From contig CALCST010000033.1 of assembly GCA_937894065.1 (NCBI GenBank), forward strand, positions 17,321-81,320: a stretch of 64,000 bases of DNA. Direction: 5' to 3'. This document shows, one piece after another, positions 17,870-26,640 of the stretch; within the stretch, counting starts at the first letter, position 1; the number at the start of each line of letters is the position of its first letter. The position numbers and the translations under genes were made by a program. Below the pieces are notes generated by a model. The model worked only from the letters and a program-made list of their open reading frames with translations. It was not told the DNA's origin and made no database searches. Source of the DNA: an uncultured Parabacteroides sp. (GTDB taxonomy: Bacteria > Bacteroidota > Bacteroidia > Bacteroidales > Tannerellaceae).

Positions 17870-18774
17870 TGGATAAATATCTGATAATAATCTTAGGTCC
17901 TACTGGCGTAGGAAAAACAGAGTTGAGCCTTCGTATAGCAGAAAAACTTGGTTCTCCGATTATTTCTGCCGACTCCAGACAGTTGTACAAGGACATTCCT
18001 ATTGGAACTGCTGCACCAACGGCTGAACAGATGAAGCGTGTAAAACACTATATGGTTGGAACATTGGATTTGAATGATTACTATAGTGCCAGCCAATTCG
18101 AAGAAGATGTAATAAGTCTATTAGGTGATTTGCACAAAACTATTCCAGCAGTTGTTATGACCGGAGGTTCCATGATGTATATCGACGCCGTAACAAAGGG
18201 CATCGATGATATCCCAACGGTAAGAGCAGACATACGCCAGAAGGTATGGAAAGATTATGAGGAAAAAGGCCTTGCTCCTATTCTTGAGGAATTGAAACGC
18301 TGTGACCCCATCCATTACGAAGAAGTGGACAGGAACAATTACAAAAGAGTGGTTCATGCCGTTGAAATTTGCAGGCAAACAGGAATGCCTTATTCTTCAT
18401 TCAGAACCAAAAGCCGCAAAGAAAGAGATTTCAAAATAATCCAGATTGGTCTGAAACGTGATAGAGAAGAATTATGCGATAGAATTAATCTTAGAGTTGA
18501 TTCTATGATGGAAGAAGGTTTACTTGAAGAGGCAAAGAAAGTATATCCTTTGAAACATCTGAATTCTCTAAATACGGTCGGATTTAAAGAATTGTTCAAA
18601 TATTTTGATGGCGAATGGACTTTGGATTTTGCTATTGAAAAAATAAAACGCAATAGCAGGGTTTACGCCAGAAAACAAATGACATGGTTCAAACGCGATA
18701 ATGAAATCAAATGGTTCAATCCGGACGATGAACCTGAAATTATGGAATATATTGAACAATGCATCAATAAGTAA
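17869..18774 (+). CDS. miaA: tRNA dimethylallyltransferase
   Basis: This 301-residue enzyme transfers a dimethylallyl group to A37 of tRNAs that read UNN codons. The P-loop GPTGVGKTEL (residues 9-18), ISADSRQLYK and MTGGSMMYIDA are all family motifs. Its start overlaps the previous gene by one base. A bidirectional hairpin separates it from the convergent menA. Confidence 0.95.
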   Translation: MDKYLIIILGPTGVGKTELSLRIAEKLGSPIISADSRQLYKDIPIGTAAPTAEQMKRVKHYMVGTLDLNDYYSASQFEEDVISLLGDLHKTIPAVVMTGGSMMYIDAVTKGIDDIPTVRADIRQKVWKDYEEKGLAPILEELKRCDPIHYEEVDRNNYKRVVHAVEICRQTGMPYSSFRTKSRKERDFKIIQIGLKRDREELCDRINLRVDSMMEEGLLEEAKKVYPLKHLNSLNTVGFKELFKYFDGEWTLDFAIEKIKRNSRVYARKQMTWFKRDNEIKWFNPDDEPEIMEYIEQCINK

Positions 18775-18824
18775 TTGATATTCCACTACAATTTGGGGAC
18801 AAATTATAAGAAAGCTATAATTCA

Positions 18825-18872
18825 TAAAAAAGGTCGTTATGTATCATAGAAAACATAACGACCTTTTTTTAA
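18825..18872. terminator. Bidirectional terminator between miaA and menA
   Basis: An inverted repeat (18825-18842 with 18853-18870) has an A run on the left and a T run on the right, and sits between convergent genes. Confidence 0.85.
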
Positions 18873-18890
18873 AAACATAGTTACGAAATT

Positions 18891-19784
18891 TTATATTCCC
18901 AATATAAGGAACAATGATAATATTAATGCAAAAACAAACTCATTGCGAGCTGTATCACCTAAAACCTTGTTTAATGCTCTTCCCTCTAATCGAGATAAAT
19001 CAATCCACGACTTTACAAAAAGGACAAAAAAAGCAGAGAAAAGCAAGATGAAAATAATCGAAGCATTCAACAACAATGGAAATATTAGCGCTACAGCAAT
19101 TATTCCATTCAATAGATAAATATATTTCCCAAATGTCCGGCCAAATATCACAATTGAAGTTCTCTTACCAACTGCCTTATCCTGAAAATAATCTCTATAA
19201 TTGTTAACAATCAGAATATTGACAGACAAAACTCCTAAAGCTATAGATAACAATAATGACAGCAAACTGAAGTGCAAACATTGAACATAGTAAGTGAAAC
19301 AAACCGGGACAATTCCATAGAACAACAACACGCAAACATCACCAAGACCATTATAAGCTAAAGGATAAGGACCTGTGGAATATGCCAACACACAAACTGC
19401 TATTGCCAAACCTACAGGAATAAGCTCCCATCCGCCATAAGGAATAAGCATACAACCGAAAAGACAAGCCAAAACCAATGTGATAACCGTCGCCTTCAAC
19501 ATATCCTTAGGTTTTATCCAGCCTTGAGCCACTGCCCTTTCCGGCCCCAGACGGTCCGCACCGTCTGCTCCTTTCTTAAAATCAAAATAATCATTGGCAA
19601 AATTACTCGCAATCTGAGCAAACAATGCAACCAGAAAACATAAAACTACCGGAACAAGCAACAGCATTCCACCATTATCCCTATATGCCAATGCACATCC
19701 CAACAACACTGGGCTCAATGAAGCCGGCAAAGTCTTTGGCCTCGCAGCTTTGAGCCAAAGAGAAACAGAACTAATAAATCTCAT
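18891..19784 (-). CDS. menA: 1,4-dihydroxy-2-naphthoate polyprenyltransferase
   Basis: This 297-residue polytopic membrane enzyme belongs to the UbiA prenyltransferase superfamily. The first aspartate-rich motif is visible in NDYFDFKKGADGADR and the second in NYRDYFQDKAVGKRT, and the start WLKAARPKTLPAS is typical of MenA. It attaches the polyprenyl tail in menaquinone synthesis, consistent with anaerobic fumarate respiration in Bacteroidales. I start at 19784 (MRFISS) because the longer frame from 19820 adds a non-conserved tail and runs toward the divergent ORF. Confidence 0.92.
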   Translation of the reverse strand: MRFISSVSLWLKAARPKTLPASLSPVLLGCALAYRDNGGMLLLVPVVLCFLVALFAQIASNFANDYFDFKKGADGADRLGPERAVAQGWIKPKDMLKATVITLVLACLFGCMLIPYGGWELIPVGLAIAVCVLAYSTGPYPLAYNGLGDVCVLLFYGIVPVCFTYYVQCLHFSLLSLLLSIALGVLSVNILIVNNYRDYFQDKAVGKRTSIVIFGRTFGKYIYLLNGIIAVALIFPLLLNASIIFILLFSAFFVLFVKSWIDLSRLEGRALNKVLGDTARNEFVFALILSLFLILGI

Positions 19785-19863
19785 TACAATTTTTTTTGCA
19801 AAAATAGGAACAAAAAACACAGATAATACCCTTTGTTTTCAAAAAACCTTATATATTTGCTGC

Positions 19864-20268
19864 GTGAAACAAATATTATACATATTCGGTCTGCTGTTCG
19901 CTTTATTTTTGTTTTCTCCAGAGAAAGCATTGCAAAATAAAGAGGATGTTTTCTTATGTAATACAGAAACTATTACACAAGAGGACAGTTCTTCTGATAT
20001 GCAGCACCAGATAAGTATACTAAGTAATGATTTGAAAAGCAATAATCTTCTCACTCCACGCAGAGCTTTTCAAATAAGCAGTAACGCAACTTCACTTCGC
20101 GTTCTTGACACATCGACTTATCGTTTAATACAATATTTGAGAATTAAAAATCTTACAAATTTATCAAAGACACAGGAACAGAGTGCATTCGTACGTTCTG
20201 TTACCTTCTCTTCCCTATTCTGCAGTATGGCTCATCACGTATTTGCCATGCGTAAACTAATCATTTAG
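19864..20268 (+). CDS. small secreted protein of unknown function
   Basis: A GTG start at 19864 gives a 134-residue protein with an N-terminal hydrophobic segment (KQILYIFGLLFALFLFS) that looks like a signal peptide or anchor, followed by a polar region and a C-terminal block TYRLIQYLRIKNLTNLSK. An in-frame ATG upstream at 19750 lies inside menA on the other strand, so it is unlikely to be the start. It is divergent from menA with only about 80 bases between. I do not recognise the family. Coding status is likely but not certain. Confidence 0.55.
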   Translation: MKQILYIFGLLFALFLFSPEKALQNKEDVFLCNTETITQEDSSSDMQHQISILSNDLKSNNLLTPRRAFQISSNATSLRVLDTSTYRLIQYLRIKNLTNLSKTQEQSAFVRSVTFSSLFCSMAHHVFAMRKLII

Positions 20269-20567
20269 ACTAATCCGTATTCTATTCTGCAAAGAGAGGC
20301 TTTCATTTCATCATTTAGGCTTCTCTCGAGGATATATATGCCTTTCACTAACTTATATACATTAAGCATATATTCCTTTTCCTGATATTTTATTACTCAA
20401 AAATTTTTCTGATGGATACAAACATAGTTTATGTGTTTTTGTATCCCAAGTAACAATATTGTCTAATCATTCTAAAACAGAAGAGTTTAGTAACCTGTAA
20501 GTTTTCCAATTGACTTAAAGCGGAAACTTGCAAGATCACAAACCCTCAAATAAAAATTATAACACTT
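20269..20567. other. 299-bp spacer with two hairpins
   Basis: No ORF is convincing here. Two inverted repeats can be seen: GGATACAAA paired with TTTGTATCC (20414-20446) and a stem of about 9 bp between 20499-20507 and 20522-20530. The first could end transcription of the preceding small gene. Nothing else is recognisable. Confidence 0.5.
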
Positions 20568-20765
20568 ATGGCAACAAAAAATAAAAAAATGACAATTTGG
20601 TTTTCAGTATTCGTGACTATCGTTGGATGCGTTTTGGCATGTAGCTCTATAATTCCAAATGATTATATCAAATTACTTATTGTATTACTGACTTTAGGTG
20701 GCGGTATATACGGAATTATGAAAAGCTTAAGCAACGAAGTTGAATCAGAAGAGATTAATAATTAA
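20568..20765 (+). CDS. small two-helix membrane protein
   Basis: This 65-residue protein has two hydrophobic stretches (about residues 9-27 and 33-51) and an acidic tail (SNEVESEEINN). It has no recognised domain. A second 64-residue protein of the same architecture starts 34 bases downstream, so the two look like one operon. Both lie just upstream of a structured RNA. Confidence 0.6.
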   Translation: MATKNKKMTIWFSVFVTIVGCVLACSSIIPNDYIKLLIVLLTLGGGIYGIMKSLSNEVESEEINN

Positions 20766-20799
20766 CAAATAACAAACAATATAAAAAACAAATAGTATC

Positions 20800-20994
20800 A
20801 TGAGAGTAAATAAAGATTTAGCAGATGCAGTGATGATGGTTTCATGTATCATCTTGGTATTAGCCGGAACAAGCGATTTTGAAAACGGTTCAATGAAAAC
20901 TATCTTGATGTCTGTTCTCGGCATTTTAGCTGTAGGTATGGGTGTTGCTCGTGTTTATGGTTCAAAGCAGAACAATCAACACGAAATAAACTAA
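20800..20994 (+). CDS. small two-helix membrane protein
   Basis: This 64-residue protein has hydrophobic stretches at about residues 8-23 and 32-50 and a polar tail ending NNQHEIN. It resembles its upstream neighbour in size and layout but not clearly in sequence. It ends 36 bases before the structured RNA at 21031. Function unknown. Confidence 0.6.
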   Translation: MRVNKDLADAVMMVSCIILVLAGTSDFENGSMKTILMSVLGILAVGMGVARVYGSKQNNQHEIN

Positions 20995-21030
20995 CCCTAC
21001 AATATAAATTTTTGACATAACTTTTATATT

Positions 21031-21196
21031 CTCTAATTCCCTGGTTGTCGCTTCGGCGTGACCCCGCGGTTATCTGAGATTCATTTTTCTGCCTATTTCA
21101 ATAAAACTTGCTGTTACTTGGATAGAGTGTTACACACTTGGCAACGGAGGGACGAGAGATAAATTAGAGGCAGTGCGACTCAATCGCACTGCCTTT
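21031..21196 (+). ncRNA. structured small RNA, candidate 6S RNA
   Basis: The region has no ORF but is locally G+C-richer and folds into a closed rod: CTCTAATT (21031-21038) pairs with AATTAGAG (21162-21169), then CCCT with AGGG and GTTG with CAAC, leaving a large, partly open middle. A perfect terminator stem (21169-21178 with 21184-21193) and T-rich tail follow at once. Total length near 165 nt, the long closing stem with an open centre and the absence of a coding frame fit 6S RNA, the regulator that mimics an open promoter for RNA polymerase. The RNA call is solid; the 6S identity is inference from shape. No clear TAnnTTTG promoter is seen at the expected place. Confidence 0.55.
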
Positions 21197-21198
21197 TA
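21169..21198 (+). terminator. Terminator of the structured RNA
   Basis: A perfect 10-bp G+C-rich stem with a 5-nt loop (21169-21193) followed by TTTTATTG. Its first base overlaps the closing stem of the RNA. Confidence 0.85.
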
Positions 21199-21296
21199 TT
21201 GTTTGTCTAATACTGTATCCTCCTCCCCCTAATCATAATGACAAAAAAACTGTCCGAAAATCTGCCTCAAACTTTATGCTAATGATTCACTTATTC

Positions 21297-21376
21297 CATA
21301 ATATATGAAAAACTTTTTCCATATATTATGAAAATCTTTTTTCATATATTGTGAAAATTTTGTTTCATATATTATG
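21297..21376. repeat. 23-bp lattice array B: four copies of CATATATTATG
   Basis: An 11-bp near-palindromic word flanked by T and A runs occurs at 21297-21307 (inverted), 21320-21330, 21343-21353 (one mismatch) and 21366-21376. Start-to-start steps are exactly 23, 23, 23. The array lies between the structured RNA and the DUF5020 gene. The same word is used in array C at 46.3 kb. Function unknown. Confidence 0.85.
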
Positions 21377-21536
21377 AAAAAAGTTTTCCAACGCATAGAA
21401 ATACGATGAAAATATAATCAACTATATTACAACAAATTACACGATGTGGCTTATAAACAGAATTTTTATATCCCTTTTAGGGAAACATATCAGCTCAATT
21501 TCTCATATTCTTTACTCAAAATCATATAAAAATATT

Positions 21537-21544
21537 TAACTTTG
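21537..21544 (+). promoter_or_regulatory. -7 box of the DUF5020 gene
   Basis: TAACTTTG matches the Bacteroidota -7 consensus and lies 28 bases before the ATG. A clear -33 TTTG is not seen. Confidence 0.5.
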
Positions 21545-21572
21545 CGACCTCAAATTTCTATAAATTAGCTGT

Positions 21573-22280
21573 ATGAAAAGAATCTTCATTTTATTATTTC
21601 TATTGACTTCTTTTATTGGACTTAATGCCCAGAACATCCAACTTCATTATGATTTGGGAAGCGCTCTTTACAATAAGGACCTTAAAGACCGCCCAGTCGT
21701 TACAACTACAGTTGAAATGTTCAAACCAGATTCATGGGGAAGCACATATTTCTTCGTGGATATGGATTATACAAGCAAAGGTATCGCTTCTGCATACTGG
21801 GAAATCGCAAGAGAACTTAAATTCTGGCAGCCTCCATTTTCAATCCATGTAGAATATAATGGTGGATTGAACAACATGGCTTCATTCCAGAATGCTTATC
21901 TTGGTGGTTTGACATATACATACAATAACAGCTCTTTCACAAAAGGGTTCACTCTTTCAGCCATGTACAAGTATATTCAGAAGCTTAAATCTCCAAACAA
22001 TTTCCAGCTTACCGGAACTTGGTATCTGCACTTCGGAAAAAACGGAGTATGTACGTTCAGCGGCTTTGCTGATTTCTGGAGAGAAAAAGGAAACAATCCT
22101 CACGGCGATTTCATTTTCCTTTCAGAACCTCAATTCTGGCTTAATCTGAACAAATTGCCGAAAGTTAATGACAAGTTTAAATTAAGTGTCGGTACGGAAG
22201 TGGAATTAAGCAATAATTTCAGTTTCAGAAACGGATTTTATGCAATACCGACATTGGCAATCAAATGGTCTTTTGATTAA
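21573..22280 (+). CDS. DUF5020 family outer-membrane protein (Tsx-like barrel)
   Basis: This 235-residue protein has a signal peptide (MKRIFILLFLLTSFIGLNAQ) and then alternating beta strands rich in aromatic residues, as in small outer-membrane barrels. The sequence fits DUF5020, a Bacteroidales family that resembles the nucleoside-specific channel Tsx. A channel role is inferred. It has its own -7 box and terminator, and the adjacent convergent gene is an unrelated nucleotidyltransferase. Confidence 0.72.
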   Translation: MKRIFILLFLLTSFIGLNAQNIQLHYDLGSALYNKDLKDRPVVTTTVEMFKPDSWGSTYFFVDMDYTSKGIASAYWEIARELKFWQPPFSIHVEYNGGLNNMASFQNAYLGGLTYTYNNSSFTKGFTLSAMYKYIQKLKSPNNFQLTGTWYLHFGKNGVCTFSGFADFWREKGNNPHGDFIFLSEPQFWLNLNKLPKVNDKFKLSVGTEVELSNNFSFRNGFYAIPTLAIKWSFD

Positions 22281-22299
22281 TCATATATATAGTAAATAG

Positions 22300-22337
22300 A
22301 AAAAGACAGTGTTCCGTTTGGAACACTGTCTTTTTCA
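22300..22337. terminator. Bidirectional terminator
   Basis: A perfect 16-bp stem (22300-22315 with 22320-22335) with A and T runs lies between convergent genes. Confidence 0.9.
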
Positions 22338-22360
22338 TATCTGTCAGTAAATTATCTTAA

Positions 22361-23263
22361 TCAGAAAAGTTTTGAAGGATATTCACCGGCATCAACCAAA
22401 GCCTGGATTTTGTCAACCACGCCCTGACGGTCAGCGGCATAAGTTACACCAAACCATTTTGAAGTTGTGTCAAGAACTTTTACTGTAGCTTTGCCTTTTG
22501 TAATAAGCTCATTAACCATCAATGGAATGAAATATTCGCACTTCAAGTTACTGATATTTGCCTTAAGGAAATCTACGAAGTAATCTTCTGAATATTTGAA
22601 ATAATCTGGAGTGAATCCCCACATATTCATTGACACAGGAGTGTTTTCTTCCAATACAACCTTCTGACCGTTTTCGTCAACAAACTGAATGTCGCCGTCG
22701 ATTCTTTCAATTGCTGTACGTTCAACAACGCCTGTCAAATATCCGTCAGCATTAGTTTCGCAAACACCACGAGCCACAGAACCACTTTCACTCAAAGTAT
22801 TTCCTACGCGATAACCAACCATGCAATATTCGTTCTGTTTGCCAGCAACTTCAGAAAGCCATTTTCCCAGCACAGCAAAGCTGTCACGACCATAGAAATC
22901 ATCAGCATTGATAACTGCAAAAGGTTCTTTGATAACATCCTTACCCATCAGAACAGCATGATTTGTTCCCCAAGGCTTTTCACGACCTTCAGGACAAGTG
23001 AATCCTTCAGGCAGATTATTCAAATCCTGGAATACAACTTCTACAGGAATATGATTTTCATATTTAGAAATAATCTTTTCACGGAAATCCTGCTCGAAAG
23101 ATTTACGGATTACGAACACAATTTTGCCAAAACCACCGCGGATTGCATCAAATATTGAATAGTCCATAATAGTTTCACCATTAGGTCCGAGTCCATCTAA
23201 CTGCTTAAGACCACCATAACGGCTACCCATTCCGGCAGCCAAAACAAACAATGTAGGTTTCAT
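22361..23263 (-). CDS. sugar-phosphate nucleotidyltransferase family protein
   Basis: This 300-residue protein has the NTP-transferase signature at its N-terminus (LAAGMGSRYGGLKQLDGLGP, with the Arg and Lys that bind the nucleotide phosphates) and VINADDFYGRDSF for the metal-binding Asp. Such enzymes make NDP-sugars from sugar-1-phosphates; the exact substrate cannot be read from the sequence and no sugar operon adjoins it. The start at 23263 (MKPTLFVLAAG) is where family members begin; the longer frame from 23302 is not conserved. Confidence 0.82.
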   Translation of the reverse strand: MKPTLFVLAAGMGSRYGGLKQLDGLGPNGETIMDYSIFDAIRGGFGKIVFVIRKSFEQDFREKIISKYENHIPVEVVFQDLNNLPEGFTCPEGREKPWGTNHAVLMGKDVIKEPFAVINADDFYGRDSFAVLGKWLSEVAGKQNEYCMVGYRVGNTLSESGSVARGVCETNADGYLTGVVERTAIERIDGDIQFVDENGQKVVLEENTPVSMNMWGFTPDYFKYSEDYFVDFLKANISNLKCEYFIPLMVNELITKGKATVKVLDTTSKWFGVTYAADRQGVVDKIQALVDAGEYPSKLF

Positions 23264-23352
23264 CACTATATATTTTAATGTTTTATTTATAAACTGAGAC
23301 AAATGTAAGTATTTGTTATGAATAATATTGCCTTTGGCTTTTGTTTTTTTAT

Positions 23353-23360
23353 TACTTTTG
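23353..23360 (+). promoter_or_regulatory. -7 box of the M13 peptidase gene
   Basis: TACTTTTG fits the -7 consensus and lies 28 bases before the ATG at 23389; ATTG is found about 22 bp upstream. Confidence 0.5.
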
Positions 23361-23388
23361 TGCGCAGTTTTTTAGGCAAAAGAAAAAG

Positions 23389-25440
23389 ATGAAAAAAACA
23401 AGAAATCTATTATTGCCAATCTTGGCAGCCGGAATGGTTGCTATGGCAAGTTGTACTTCTGCTCCCAAAACAGAAGCAGTTAAGAATCTGGCAATAGACC
23501 CAGCAAATCTAGACACAACAGTTGCTCCCGGCACAGACTTTTATCAATATGCCTGCGGAGGATGGATGAAAAATAATCCATTGAAACCGGAATATTCAAG
23601 ATACGGAACATTCAACCAGCTTATGGATGAGAATCAGGAACAGCTTCGTATATTGATTGAAGAACTGAGCTCTCAGCCTCAGGAAGCAGGAAGTGTTTCT
23701 CAAAAAATAGCAACGATGTATTCTCTTGCTCTTGACAGCGTTAAATCAAACGAACTTGGATATGAACCAATCAAAGAGCAGTTGAACGATATTATGCACC
23801 TTGCCTCAAAAGCAGAAGTTGCAAAAATGATTGCTACAATGCAAAGACAAGGTATGGCTCCTTATTTCGCATTCTTCGTAAGTGCTGACGATAAGAACAG
23901 CTCACAGAACATTGCTATGCTTTATCAGGCAGGCCTTGGCATGGGCGATAAAGACTATTATTTGCAGAATGACGATAACATGAAGAGCATCAGAGATGCT
24001 TATCATACTTATATCAACCATTTGTTTACAGCTATTGGTTCAAGTCCGGAACAGGCTGAAGCTGCTGTAAATTCTGTAATGAAAATCGAAACAGGAATCG
24101 CTGAAGCCTCATACAGCAGAGAAGACTTGAGAGATTCTCAGAAAAATTACAATAAAATTTCTGTTGAAGAACTTAAAAAGCAGAACAAGGCTTTTGATTG
24201 GGATGTTTATTTCGAAGCTTTAGGCGTTGCTGACCTGAAAGAAATCGACGTTAAACAGATTGATTACTACAAGGCATTGGACAAATTCCTGAGCAACGCT
24301 TCTCTTGACGATCAGAAATACTATCTTGCATTCAACCTTATGGATGCTGCAGCTCCTTATCTGAGCGACAATTTTGTGGATGCAAACTTTGAATTCTATG
24401 GCAAAGTGATGTCAGGCCGCCAGGAACAGCAACCAAGATGGAAAAGAGCTATCAATTCTGTAAACGGAACATTGGGCGAAGCTGTTGGTGAAATGTATGT
24501 AAAGAAATATTTCCCTGCTTCATCAAAAGAGAAGATGATTACATTAGTAAACAATCTTCAGACAGCTTTGGGCGAAAGAATAAATGCTTTGGAATGGATG
24601 GGCGATTCAACAAAGATGAAGGCTCAGGAAAAACTGGCTTCATTCACTGTAAAAATCGGATATCCTGATAAATGGAGAGATTATTCTTCTTTGGAAATCA
24701 AAGATGACTCATATTGGGCAAATATTTGCCGTGCTAATACTTTCGAATTCGATTTCAATTTGTCTGAAGTAAACAAACCGGTTGACAAATCTCGTTGGCA
24801 TATGACTCCACAGACTGTAAACGCATATTACAGTCCTAATACAAATGAAATATGTTTCCCGGCAGCAATTCTTCAGCCTCCATTCTTCAATCCTGAAGCA
24901 GACGACGCTGTAAACTATGGTGCTATCGGTGTGGTAATCGGTCACGAAATGACTCACGGATTCGACGACCAGGGAAGAAATTATGATAAGGACGGAAACC
25001 TTTCAGACTGGTGGACAGAGGAAGATGCGAAACTGTTTGTTGAACGTGCTGAAGTTTTGGTAAAACAGTATGACGATATAATTGTTGTTGACACAGTTCA
25101 TGCAAACGGACGTTTCACTCTTGGTGAAAACATCGCAGACCAGGGCGGTTTGCTTATTGCTCATCAGGCTTATATGAACAGCCTTAAAGGTAAAGAAACT
25201 CCTGCTCCTATCGAAGGTTTCACACACGAGCAGAGATTCTATCTTGGATATGCAACATTGTGGGGAATGAATATCCGTCCTGAAGAAATTGTAAGAATGA
25301 CTAAGATTGACCCTCACTCTCTTGGAAAATGGCGCGTAAATGCTGCTTTGAAAAACATTGACAGCTTCTATGAAGCATTCAATATCAAAGAAGGCGATTC
25401 TATGTATCTTGCACCTGAAAAGAGAGTAAACATCTGGTAA
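23389..25440 (+). CDS. M13 family zinc metallopeptidase (PepO/neprilysin-like) lipoprotein
   Basis: This 683-residue enzyme starts with a lipoprotein signal (ILAAGMVAMASC, Cys about residue 22). The C-terminal catalytic domain has the zinc motif HExxH in VVIGHEMTHGFDDQGR and the third ligand in ENIADQGG, both of M13. NAYYSPNTNEICFPAAIL is the substrate-binding NAY motif of the family. Such peptidases degrade peptides up to about 40 residues in the periplasm. Length and domain order are normal. The reading frame from 23341 would hide the signal peptide, so I start at 23389. Confidence 0.93.
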   Translation: MKKTRNLLLPILAAGMVAMASCTSAPKTEAVKNLAIDPANLDTTVAPGTDFYQYACGGWMKNNPLKPEYSRYGTFNQLMDENQEQLRILIEELSSQPQEAGSVSQKIATMYSLALDSVKSNELGYEPIKEQLNDIMHLASKAEVAKMIATMQRQGMAPYFAFFVSADDKNSSQNIAMLYQAGLGMGDKDYYLQNDDNMKSIRDAYHTYINHLFTAIGSSPEQAEAAVNSVMKIETGIAEASYSREDLRDSQKNYNKISVEELKKQNKAFDWDVYFEALGVADLKEIDVKQIDYYKALDKFLSNASLDDQKYYLAFNLMDAAAPYLSDNFVDANFEFYGKVMSGRQEQQPRWKRAINSVNGTLGEAVGEMYVKKYFPASSKEKMITLVNNLQTALGERINALEWMGDSTKMKAQEKLASFTVKIGYPDKWRDYSSLEIKDDSYWANICRANTFEFDFNLSEVNKPVDKSRWHMTPQTVNAYYSPNTNEICFPAAILQPPFFNPEADDAVNYGAIGVVIGHEMTHGFDDQGRNYDKDGNLSDWWTEEDAKLFVERAEVLVKQYDDIIVVDTVHANGRFTLGENIADQGGLLIAHQAYMNSLKGKETPAPIEGFTHEQRFYLGYATLWGMNIRPEEIVRMTKIDPHSLGKWRVNAALKNIDSFYEAFNIKEGDSMYLAPEKRVNIW

Positions 25441-25462
25441 AATACATTTAATCCTATATAAT

Positions 25463-25514
25463 AAGGAGCAGAGCTGATAGTCGTGATTCGAATCAGCTCT
25501 GCTCCTTATCTTTT
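25463..25514 (+). terminator. Terminator after the M13 peptidase gene
   Basis: A perfect 16-bp stem (25463-25478 with 25492-25507) is followed by TATCTTTT. Confidence 0.85.
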
Positions 25515-25538
25515 AGGCTCTCTAACGCACGAACAAAA

Positions 25539-25590
25539 AAAATGGAATCATAAATAAGCGATAAAGCTTAGTTTTATGATTCCATTTATA
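25539..25590 (-). terminator. Terminator of the DHODH-like gene
   Basis: A 15-bp stem (arms near 25540-25554 and 25573-25587) lies 21 bases after the minus-strand stop; A runs on the plus strand give the U tract. Confidence 0.8.
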
Positions 25591-25610
25591 TTTTAAAATT
25601 AAAAGTATTT

Positions 25611-26591
25611 TCAGTCTCTATTAGCAAAATACTTCATAAACTGAACTCTTTCATACATTGCAGGATTATCAATGTTTGAATAACTCAATTTTCCTACAAA
25701 CTCAGGCAATGATTTGAAGTGAGCCTGTCCCATCCATTCTTCCACACAAGTCAGAACTTGAGATATGATTTCAGTTCCATGAGTATAAATTGCACTACAC
25801 ATCTGAACAGCAGAAGCACCAGCCAACAGACATTTAATAACATCTTCCCAATCATGAATACCTGTTGATGAAGCAATACTTATACCTTTTACTTTTCCGC
25901 TTGTAATAGCTGTCCAACGTATTGTATCACTCAAATCAGAATGATTGCTGAACACCTGTCCTGAAACAAGCTGCATAGAATTTATATCTATATCCGGCTG
26001 ATAGAATCGGTTAAACAAAACAACACCGGCAGCACCATTAGCTTTCAGAACATTTACCAATGCAGGAATATTCTCAATATATTTTCCCAACTTTATTATA
26101 ATTGGAATAGAAACAGTCTCTTTAACTTTACGAAGAATATTCACATATAAAGATTGAATTCCGCCGTCGCAACTTCCTTCCATATCTGTTTCCAGGAAGA
26201 ATACATTTAATTCCAAGGCATCAGCACCTGCAAGTTCAATCTGCTTTGCAAAATCAATCCATGAATCAGCCTTATAACAGTTGATACTTGCAATAATAGG
26301 AATAGAACACAGTTCTTTTGATTTCTTGATAATGTCCAGATAATTGTTAACCTGGTTCATTCTGGCATAAGTCCTGATATAATCTTCAGCTTCAGGATAA
26401 TCAGAATGTTGAGAGAGCTGGTCGCTCTGCATTTCAATCTGTTCTTCAAACAATGATTTGAGAACGATGGCGCCTGCACCGGCTTTTTCATATTCTTTGT
26501 TTCGTTCCGGACTTAGAGTTAAACCGGAGCTACTAATAATGATAGGGTTACGAAGAGTAAGCCCTGCATATTCAGTTTTTAAATCTATCAT
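25611..26591 (-). CDS. dihydroorotate dehydrogenase-like flavoprotein
   Basis: This 326-residue TIM-barrel protein belongs to the FMN-binding dihydroorotate dehydrogenase superfamily: MIDLKTEYAGLTLRNPIIIS at the start, GAGAIVLKSLFEEQ, ELNVFFLETD, IIIKLGKY and the phosphate-binding ISIASSTGI. The usual active-site Cys/Ser loop NxxCP is replaced by a diverged segment, and Bacteroidales keep a separate class of PyrD, so its substrate may not be dihydroorotate. It is upstream of nothing obvious in pyrimidine synthesis. Its promoter region abuts the yggS-like gene, which ends 49 bases upstream on the same strand. Confidence 0.75.
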   Translation of the reverse strand: MIDLKTEYAGLTLRNPIIISSSGLTLSPERNKEYEKAGAGAIVLKSLFEEQIEMQSDQLSQHSDYPEAEDYIRTYARMNQVNNYLDIIKKSKELCSIPIIASINCYKADSWIDFAKQIELAGADALELNVFFLETDMEGSCDGGIQSLYVNILRKVKETVSIPIIIKLGKYIENIPALVNVLKANGAAGVVLFNRFYQPDIDINSMQLVSGQVFSNHSDLSDTIRWTAITSGKVKGISIASSTGIHDWEDVIKCLLAGASAVQMCSAIYTHGTEIISQVLTCVEEWMGQAHFKSLPEFVGKLSYSNIDNPAMYERVQFMKYFANRD

Positions 26592-26640
26592 GTCTGTATA
26601 GTTTTATGCTCTACACAAAAGTAAGCATTTATTTTATAAT

